DNA from: Verrucomicrobiota bacterium
GTDB taxonomy: Bacteria; Verrucomicrobiota; Verrucomicrobiia; Opitutales; Seribacteraceae
NCBI GenBank assembly: GCA_014382645.1
Contig: JACNJI010000165.1
Coordinates: forward strand, 1 to 5,016
DNA length: 5,016 nt
Direction: 5' to 3'
This document shows, piece after piece, positions 1 through 5,016 of this stretch (position 1 is the first letter of the stretch; each line of letters opens with the position of its first letter). The position numbers were made by a program, and so were the translations under genes. Under the pieces are notes generated by a model that saw only the letters and a list, made by a program, of their open reading frames with translations, did not search any database and was not told where the DNA came from.

Positions 1-59
1 GCCGCAACGGGCGAAACAAGACTTAGGGTCTCGATAAGGAACGAGATAGTTTTCATCAT
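1..59 (-). CDS. Start of a further exported protein (3' end outside window)
   Basis: Only about 19 codons are visible. Two in-frame ATGs occur back to back, at 59-57 and 56-54. The first overlaps the serine hydrolase TGA stop as ATGA and the second as TGATG. From the second ATG the translation is MKTISFLIETLSLVSPVA, which has the Lys-then-hydrophobic look of a Sec signal peptide, although a Glu at residue 9 interrupts the core. No strong Shine-Dalgarno sequence precedes it, so its translation probably depends on ribosomes ending the hydrolase. The frame stays open to the window edge. Function cannot be judged from so short a piece. Confidence 0.6.
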   Translation of the reverse strand, partial: MMKTISFLIETLSLVSPVA

Positions 60-1144
60 CTGGAGGCTTTGAGTTGAGTGATGGTTGCTTTGAGTTTGGC
101 TTGAGCGGAAGGATTTTCTTTGATTGGCTTGTCGGCGAACGCAGGAAGCAACTTGTCCCAAACAATATTCAGTTCACCCTGCATATCCCGGGTGTTCGCG
201 GTAATCGCAATCACTGCATCCTGGTCCGGAAGCACAATGCAAAACTGACCGTCTTTCCCGTCGCCGCGAAAAGCCCCGTGACGGCAGCGCCAGAATTGAA
301 AACCGTAGCCCTGATCCCAATCCCGACTGGGATCGCTCCCATTAGAGACTTGCTTCGAAGTAGCTTGCTTAACCCATGACGATGGAATCAATTCCTTCCC
401 CTGCCACTTGCCTCCCTGTAGATAGAGCTGACCGAACTTTGCAATATCCTCAGTGCGAACAAATAATCCATAACCTCCAATGGAAATCCCCTCCGGACTC
501 GCGTCCCATTTAGGGCTACGAATGCCGAGAGGGTCAAACAAGGAGGGCTTCAAGTAGGCTAAAACCGTTTTCCCCGTCACCTTTTGAACAATCGCCGATA
601 GCATATAGGTTCCGGGCGTATTGTAGCGGAAATGGGTTCCCGGTTTGTGCGGAACGGGATGAGCGAGGAACGCCTTCACCCAGGGAGTCTTAGCGTCCAG
701 CTTGACCTCATCCTGATGTCCACTCGTCATGGTCAGTAAATCACGAACCCGCATCTTCTTTAGATTGGCGGAAGGTTCGGAAGGAGCATCATCGGGAAAG
801 AACTGCAAAACGGGGTCGTCGACACTCAGCTTCCCATCTGCCACTGCCAGCCCTACCGCCGTCGAGGTGAAGCTCTTGCTAAGTGACCACAATATGTGCT
901 GTTTTTTGGCTGACTCAGGTCGCCACCATGCTTCGACAACAACGTGTCCGTGACGCACCAGCATGAAGCTGTGCATGGAATTCACTTTTTGATCAGCGGT
1001 TTCTATAAACGCGCGAATCTTTGCTGAAAAAACTCCTTGAGCTTCGGGAGTGCTCCGAGGCAAATCCGCGACTTGCGCCGCAAGGTTGCCGTTCGTGATA
1101 AGCGCCACAAAGCCGAGTAATATTATGGATGGGGGGTTTTTCAT
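56..1144 (-). CDS. Exported serine hydrolase, beta-lactamase/class C (PF00144) family
   Basis: The protein has 362 residues from the chosen ATG at 1144; a start at 1180 would give 374. Residues 1-23 form a Sec signal peptide (MKNPPSIILLGFVALI, then LAA before the likely cleavage), so it acts in the periplasm or outside the cell. The catalytic SxxK motif is S87-L-S-K90 in the context LWSLSKSFTS, with S87 the predicted nucleophile and K90 the general base. The second motif is Y174-N-T (FRYNTPGTYMLS), matching the Tyr of the YxN/YxS box. DLLTMTSGH (135-143) and GGYGLFVRTEDIAKFG (223-238) are typical of the family. The third box reads GDGKDGQF (294-301) in place of the KTG of true beta-lactamases. 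These features fit the esterase/6-aminohexanoate-dimer-hydrolase-like branch of the family better than an antibiotic-resistance enzyme. The substrate cannot be told. The TGA stop overlaps the start of the next gene by ATGA, suggesting translational coupling. Confidence 0.93.
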   Translation of the reverse strand: MKNPPSIILLGFVALITNGNLAAQVADLPRSTPEAQGVFSAKIRAFIETADQKVNSMHSFMLVRHGHVVVEAWWRPESAKKQHILWSLSKSFTSTAVGLAVADGKLSVDDPVLQFFPDDAPSEPSANLKKMRVRDLLTMTSGHQDEVKLDAKTPWVKAFLAHPVPHKPGTHFRYNTPGTYMLSAIVQKVTGKTVLAYLKPSLFDPLGIRSPKWDASPEGISIGGYGLFVRTEDIAKFGQLYLQGGKWQGKELIPSSWVKQATSKQVSNGSDPSRDWDQGYGFQFWRCRHGAFRGDGKDGQFCIVLPDQDAVIAITANTRDMQGELNIVWDKLLPAFADKPIKENPSAQAKLKATITQLKASR

Positions 1145-1150
1145 ATAAAG

Positions 1151-1155
1151 CCTTA
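1151..1155 (-). promoter_or_regulatory. Ribosome binding site of the serine hydrolase (TAAGG)
   Basis: The minus strand reads TAAGG here, 6 nt before the ATG at 1142-1144. It favours that start over the in-frame ATG at 1180, which has no well-placed site and would put twelve residues, including charged ones, before the hydrophobic signal. Confidence 0.55.
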
Positions 1156-1194
1156 CGGTTAGTGGATCTCGGCACAGCATTCGGATTGATAATC

Positions 1195-2454
1195 CTACTC
1201 GCGTCCATGGAATTCCTCCTCTTTAGGAAGCGGCGCCACGGCCCAGGTTGCGGGGAAGAAGCGCACGATTTTCCCGGGTCTGAAACCTTCCAGAAGAATG
1301 CCGCACTGCACCTGAATCTGAACACCACTACATCCGGGGATAACCGGTACTTTTCCAATCTTCAGAATGTTACCGCCCTTGCGATCATTCACCTGATTGT
1401 AACACATTAGACATTCCCTGACGGCGATGATATTCCCCTTCGACGCAACGTTACCCCAATTGTATTCCTTGGTGGGCCAACCAAGCGCTTTGGGGTTAGG
1501 ATTGGGCAGTTCCTTGAAAAGAACCGGATCTATCGAGTCGAAAAACGTAATCGTGACAACACGCTTCCTATCTTCTACCGCAGTGACGAAGCCGGGCAGT
1601 CCGCGCTCGCGAATGTGCCGATGATGGCGCTTGAGTTGCCGATCAGTGGCGAGTGAGCGGCTCTGTTCGTCGAGCCAGACGTCGGTGACTCGCCCCGGAC
1701 CGAACAGGGTCGCCCAGGTGACGTTCATCTGCAACAGCTGGCCCGGCTCAATGTCTGCAAGCGCCCCGAAGCCATTTCCCTTGAAAACCGTTGTGCTGTC
1801 CATCAAATCAAACACCTTCGATTCGCCGTACGGTTTACCGTCCTTTCCTTGAATTGTGACGGTTAGTTTCTTTTTGATGATCCTGTGCGAAAGGTCTGTA
1901 AAGTTCCCCTCCGTCACCGCTACGGGAGGCTCGATGCGTTCGACTTTCCAGATTTGATTCTTTCGGGCATAGAAGCTGAAGTCATCTTCCAATCGGAAGC
2001 ATCGAGTGAAATCGACTTCAGCCGAAGCGTTCCCCTGCTTCCCGCTCTTCCGCTGAAGCTTACCGTTTCGCATTTCAAAAAATCGATCTTCTTCAGGCCG
2101 AATATAAAACCAGCCATGAAGATGCGTACCGATTGGCAAGTCACGCAGCGCAGCAGGGGCGTTGCGATAATGGATGCTACCGTAAGGCAACATTGTCGCT
2201 TCAAGCGCCTCATCCTTCCCAGCTCGTCCGTCCTGACGATCGACCCGTAGTTTCACCGTGCGTTCGATATGATCGAAACCGATGAGTTCACCAGCAACAT
2301 AGTGGGCATACTCTTCCGGAGGGAATTCGCCATCCAGTGGCTCGAACCAAGGGAGACTGTTATTCGGGTTGCCATCCGTACGGAACACGGGCGTATCGTC
2401 TGCGACAACACCTGCCACGGGAAGCAGGATAAAGATCAGGATGCATATTTTCAT
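1195..2454 (-). CDS. Uncharacterised secreted protein with three beta-rich modules
   Basis: I cannot assign this 419-residue protein to a named family. The ATG at 2454 places a signal peptide directly at the N-terminus (MKICILIFILLPVAGVVA, cleavage probably near residue 18-19), with a weak AGAG five nt upstream. A GTG at 2481 would add nine residues. Three segments look related. Each has a strand pair such as GELIGFDHIERTVKLRV (55-71) or GFVTAVEDRKRVVTITFFD (288-306), and each later has a turn-strand: LPIGTHLHGWF (106-116), IEPGQLLQMNV (235-245), FRPGKIVRFF (391-400). The pattern suggests small beta-barrels, possibly OB-like, but this is inference. The C-terminal part has C348 and C351 (CLMC) plus C375 and C384, which could form disulfides or bind a metal. 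No catalytic motif was recognised. It lies 114 nt after the DUF1552 gene and 50 nt before the serine hydrolase, on the same strand. It is confident as a gene and unknown in function. Confidence 0.85.
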   Translation of the reverse strand: MKICILIFILLPVAGVVADDTPVFRTDGNPNNSLPWFEPLDGEFPPEEYAHYVAGELIGFDHIERTVKLRVDRQDGRAGKDEALEATMLPYGSIHYRNAPAALRDLPIGTHLHGWFYIRPEEDRFFEMRNGKLQRKSGKQGNASAEVDFTRCFRLEDDFSFYARKNQIWKVERIEPPVAVTEGNFTDLSHRIIKKKLTVTIQGKDGKPYGESKVFDLMDSTTVFKGNGFGALADIEPGQLLQMNVTWATLFGPGRVTDVWLDEQSRSLATDRQLKRHHRHIRERGLPGFVTAVEDRKRVVTITFFDSIDPVLFKELPNPNPKALGWPTKEYNWGNVASKGNIIAVRECLMCYNQVNDRKGGNILKIGKVPVIPGCSGVQIQVQCGILLEGFRPGKIVRFFPATWAVAPLPKEEEFHGRE

Positions 2455-2568
2455 GGGTGCTCTGTATTTATTTAATTTCACCGTCTAATGACCAGCTCTC
2501 TCCACAAAGCGAAACTGCATCCTCGTAATTTCATCATTTCGTTTACACTTCTTGCCTAAAGTTTTTTG
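2455..2568 (-). other. Intergenic gap, 114 nt, no clear signal
   Basis: This is the largest gap in the window and separates the DUF1552 gene from the uncharacterised secreted protein. I see no convincing GC-rich hairpin followed by a T run, and no good sigma-70 pair of boxes. A GTG at 2481 in frame with the downstream gene is an alternative start within this gap. A 19-codon ORF (ATGATG at about 2535 to a TGA that overlaps that GTG) is too short and too weakly supported to call. The gap could still hold a promoter, which would split the gene run into two units. Confidence 0.4.
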
Positions 2569-3930
2569 TTACGCCGTAATTCGGGCAATCGTTCCCAGGC
2601 TATCCTGAAACTGGTCGGTTTCGACGTCCATGCGTTGAATCATGGTTAACAGCAAGTTGCTCAATCTCGCATCGCTATCGACCGGTCCTCCATGAATTTT
2701 ATAATGCTCATTAGCATTGGCGACGTTGTATTTACCGATTACAGGAAGGTTGTAATCGATGTGTTGGCCATGCTTGACACCTATTTTCTTTCCCCCCGCG
2801 TAAATTGTGGGAAGATTCGCCAAACCGTGACTGTGACCATAGGACATGCCACTGCCCCAGAGCACTTGAGTCGTATCCAAGAGGCTCCCTTCTTCATCGC
2901 TATGTTCCTTAAGTTGGGTAAGGAAATAACTCAGTTGCTCGACAAGAAAGGTATCGGTCTGGGTGAGGCGGCGAAGTTGCTCCGGATCTCCGTTGTGATG
3001 GGAAAGCTGATGACGACCCTGTGAAATACCGATGTCAGGAATTGCTCCGCCATTGGACTCGCTGCAAATCATGCAAGTAATGACCCGAGTCATGTCGGTA
3101 CGTAGGGCCAACACCATAAGATCGTAAAATAGGCGGTGATACATCTGCACCTGGCTTTTGTTCAGTTGCCGAGTAAAGCGATCCGACTCCGATTTCTTGA
3201 TCTCCGGTTTCGGCACGTCGAGCCAAGCATCCGCTCGTTCGGTGCGCACTTCGACCTGACGAACGGCAGTGAGGTATTCGTCGAGCTTGGTGCGATCTTC
3301 GGAACCGAACTGTTGATTGACCCGTTTGGCGTCACTCAACACCGCGTCAAGAATGCTACCGCGACGAGCCAGACGGCGACGAACCGCTTCTTTGCCTCCG
3401 CGTTCCTCTCCAAACATCCGATTGAAGATAGATTTCACACTACTTTCAGCCGGCAACTGAATCCCATCGCGAGACCATGCCAAGGAACTGCCTTCGACTG
3501 CCATCTCCATGGATGGGAAGCGGGTGAACTTGCCCTGCGCTTCAACCATGACCTGATCAGCCGAAACGGTGTTGCGAAAGGCGCCACCGTTGGCCGGGAC
3601 TTTTTCGCCTGTGAGCCAGATCTTTTCGCAATTGTGATGAGCCTGTGACTTTGGATGGTGGAGTCCACTAATCGGCGAGACTTCGGCCCGATGCACCTCC
3701 AATGACTTCATTGGTGAGGTGAATTCGTAATCTGCTCCCGCCTTTTCGATCTGCCAGGTCAGGGTGTTGACGCCATTGGGAATATAAAGAAACACACTGC
3801 GTTTCGGTGAAGTCGGTTTCGGGAGACCTGGTGCGCCCATGCAATTCAAGACAGGTAACGCGATACTTGCTCCAATCCCACGCAACATGTGGCGGCGACT
3901 GAGATGCCATTTATTAGTTTGAATATTCAT
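2569..3930 (-). CDS. Tat-exported DUF1552 family protein
   Basis: The protein has 453 residues and a TAA stop. The start at 3930 is chosen because of the AAGGA site upstream and because it puts the twin-arginine signal near the N-terminus. Residues 11-17 read SRRHMLR, followed by a hydrophobic stretch ([10 protein letters not shown]), so it should be exported folded through the Tat pathway. The rest is a full-length DUF1552 domain of normal family length. Landmarks are FLYIPNGVN (47-55), ISGLHHP (87-93), TRFPSMEM (136-143), the long charged helix around 175-240, [11 protein letters not shown] (305-315) and [13 protein letters not shown] (357-369). The conserved histidines and aspartates (H91, H98, H311, H312, H366, H368, H390) would suit a metal site; that is inference. 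The family has no proven activity. It regularly sits beside DUF1592/DUF1588/DUF1585 haem proteins, as here, so the two probably act together in the periplasm. An extended start at 4059 is unlikely because it would overlap the upstream gene by 113 nt. Confidence 0.93.
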   Translation of the reverse strand: MNIQTNKWHLSRRHMLRGIGASIALPVLNCMGAPGLPKPTSPKRSVFLYIPNGVNTLTWQIEKAGADYEFTSPMKSLEVHRAEVSPISGLHHPKSQAHHNCEKIWLTGEKVPANGGAFRNTVSADQVMVEAQGKFTRFPSMEMAVEGSSLAWSRDGIQLPAESSVKSIFNRMFGEERGGKEAVRRRLARRGSILDAVLSDAKRVNQQFGSEDRTKLDEYLTAVRQVEVRTERADAWLDVPKPEIKKSESDRFTRQLNKSQVQMYHRLFYDLMVLALRTDMTRVITCMICSESNGGAIPDIGISQGRHQLSHHNGDPEQLRRLTQTDTFLVEQLSYFLTQLKEHSDEEGSLLDTTQVLWGSGMSYGHSHGLANLPTIYAGGKKIGVKHGQHIDYNLPVIGKYNVANANEHYKIHGGPVDSDARLSNLLLTMIQRMDVETDQFQDSLGTIARITA

Positions 3931-3938
3931 GAGTAAGT

Positions 3939-3943
3939 TCCTT
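3939..3943 (-). promoter_or_regulatory. Ribosome binding site of the DUF1552 gene (AAGGA)
   Basis: The minus strand reads AAGGA here, 8 nt before the ATG at 3928-3930, in the short space after the upstream TAG stop. It supports starting the DUF1552 protein at 3930 rather than at the earlier in-frame ATG at 4059, which lies inside the upstream gene. It also suggests independent ribosome loading within one transcript. Confidence 0.7.
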
Positions 3944-3946
3944 TTG

Positions 3947-5016
3947 CTATCTTTTCTGGAAAAGTTCCGAAAGCACGAAGGCTTCCACAATGTCTTTGAC
4001 GCGATAATCTTTTTCGCGGCCGATCTTCGTGATTGCCTCCAGTTCGTCGCGATCCTCAAAAGTCACCGTTCGGCGCAATCCATAGATCGCGAGTTTCTCG
4101 GTAAACGCCTCATTGAACGCATCCAGGTCGTCCATTAACAATTGCTTGAATTCCTTGGCGTTATTAAATTTTCGGCCATCGGGCAGTTCACCACTGGCAT
4201 CGACCAAGGGATCATCGCCCATACCGGACACTTGCTCATGCGTACGCCATTCGCCAATCGCGTTGTAGTTGTCAAAAGCCAAGCCCAAAGGATCGATCTT
4301 GCGATGGCAGGATGCGCAACTAGGATTGCGTTTGTGGGCATCCAGCTTCATCCGCAAAGTCGCTTTCGGTGAATCCACCGGAGTCGGCTCAATAGGGTCC
4401 ACGTTTGCCGGAGGCGGGGGCGGCGTTTTACCCAGAATTGCTTCCGATAGCCAGGCACCCCGATGAACGGGACGATGTCGAGTGCCGTCGGACGTTAGGG
4501 AAAGAACCGAAGCGTGGGTCAACAACCCTCCTCGATGCTGTTCCGGCTTGAGCGAGACCCGTTGAAACTGATCCTTGGTGATATCAGGCACTCCATAAAA
4601 CTTGGCCAGGCGCGGGTTCATCATCGTCCAGTCCGAATCAATGAATTCACGCAACGTCAGACCGTTATCCAAGACCTCCTTGAAGTAAGCCTGCGACTCG
4701 CCGATCATGCTATCTTCCAAATGTTGATCGTAGTTCGGGTAAATCTTCTTATCAGGAGCAAACATCCCGACCTTGCGCAAATGCAACCACTGCTTGGTAA
4801 ATGATTTCGTGAACCGCACGGACCTGGAATCCGCCAGCAAACGAACCACCTGGCGTTTCAACTCAGCCCGATCGCGAAGCTTACCCTTTTCAGCGAGAGC
4901 GAACAATTCCTCGTCCGGCATCGTGCTCCAAAGAAGATAAGACAGGCGCGAGGCAATTTCCCAATCGTTGAGCGTGTGCCGCTCAGCATGTTCATCGCCT
5001 TCAGCAATAAAAAGAA
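3947..5016 (-). CDS. DUF1592/DUF1588/DUF1585 haem-c protein, C-terminal part (5' end outside window)
   Basis: The reading frame is open from the window edge to a TAG stop at 3947-3949, giving 355 complete codons and no N-terminus. An internal ATG at 4921 is not the start, because the family sequence continues upstream of it ([13 protein letters not shown], then MPDEEL). Domains in order: DUF1592 (about 4585-4966), DUF1588 (about 4235-4535) and DUF1585 (about 3970-4205). DUF1588 contains a c-type haem motif CASCH at 4304-4318, followed by the family's [13 protein letters not shown] segment. A proline run (TPPPPP) precedes it, as is usual in this family. The chain ends in LFQKR, a typical family C-terminus. 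Full-length relatives usually also carry a planctomycete cytochrome C domain, DUF1587 and DUF1595, so roughly half or more of the protein is probably missing here. The covalent haem motif implies an extracytoplasmic location and suggests electron transfer; the substrate is unknown. The DUF1552 gene follows 16 nt downstream. Confidence 0.93.
   Translation of the reverse strand, partial: LFIAEGDEHAERHTLNDWEIASRLSYLLWSTMPDEELFALAEKGKLRDRAELKRQVVRLLADSRSVRFTKSFTKQWLHLRKVGMFAPDKKIYPNYDQHLEDSMIGESQAYFKEVLDNGLTLREFIDSDWTMMNPRLAKFYGVPDITKDQFQRVSLKPEQHRGGLLTHASVLSLTSDGTRHRPVHRGAWLSEAILGKTPPPPPANVDPIEPTPVDSPKATLRMKLDAHKRNPSCASCHRKIDPLGLAFDNYNAIGEWRTHEQVSGMGDDPLVDASGELPDGRKFNNAKEFKQLLMDDLDAFNEAFTEKLAIYGLRRTVTFEDRDELEAITKIGREKDYRVKDIVEAFVLSELFQKR

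Noticed and set aside
29..46. Small inverted repeat TCTCG ... CGAGA
   Set aside because: Five-base arms with an 8-base loop inside the start of a coding region are expected by chance, and no T run follows.
993..1358. 121-codon minus-strand frame bridging two genes
   Set aside because: It overlaps the ends of two better-supported genes in another frame, and its sequence is rich in Arg, Ser and Pro like a shadow frame.
1885..2250. 121-codon open frame on the plus strand
   Set aside because: It is antisense to the uncharacterised secreted protein. That gene has a signal peptide and family-like organisation; this frame has neither.
2464..2500. Possible promoter boxes upstream of the uncharacterised secreted protein (TGGTCA, 17 nt, ATAAAT)
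   Set aside because: Both boxes match the sigma-70 consensus poorly, and the A/T-rich stretch alone is not enough to call a promoter.
3136..3648. 170-codon open frame on the plus strand
   Set aside because: It lies wholly antisense to the DUF1552 gene, whose frame matches a known family along its whole length. No ribosome site or recognisable domain supports it.
3838..3846. Possible lipobox cysteine in the DUF1552 signal (VLNC, C30)
   Set aside because: Asn just before the cysteine does not fit the usual Gly/Ala/Ser of a lipobox, and the twin-arginine signal alone explains export.
4405..4425. Proline run (PPPPP) in the haem protein as a possible low-complexity insertion
   Set aside because: A proline-rich stretch before the haem motif is normal in DUF1588 proteins.

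Overview
The window looks like a piece of a Planctomycetota chromosome; a Verrucomicrobiota relative is the main alternative. The basis is the adjacent pair of a DUF1592/DUF1588/DUF1585 protein carrying a c-type haem motif and a Tat-exported DUF1552 protein. This pair is characteristic of those phyla and often present in many copies per genome. Base composition appears intermediate by eye. No mobile element, CRISPR array, tRNA or rRNA was seen.

Layout: every gene I can support lies on the minus strand, so transcription runs from position 5016 toward 1. In order of transcription they are: (1) the C-terminal part of a DUF1592/DUF1588/DUF1585 protein (3947-5016, N-terminus outside the window); (2) a DUF1552 protein with a twin-arginine signal (2569-3930), 16 nt downstream; (3) an uncharacterised secreted 419-residue protein (1195-2454) after a 114-nt gap; (4) an exported serine hydrolase of the beta-lactamase/class C family (56-1144) after 50 nt; (5) the first codons of another apparently exported protein (1-59), whose start overlaps the hydrolase stop.

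How they may work together: genes 1 and 2 are closely spaced and are a known family pair whose biochemical role is not established. Genes 4 and 5 overlap and are probably translationally coupled. Gene 3 sits between the two pairs and could belong to either or have its own promoter. Every product with a visible N-terminus has an export signal (one Tat, the others Sec-like), and the haem protein must also act outside the cytoplasm for its haem to be attached. The window is therefore a run of genes for envelope or periplasmic proteins.

The least explained part is gene 3. It seems to hold three divergent copies of a small beta-rich module and a cluster of four cysteines near its C-terminus. Nothing in the window by itself demonstrates a new defence or mobile system.
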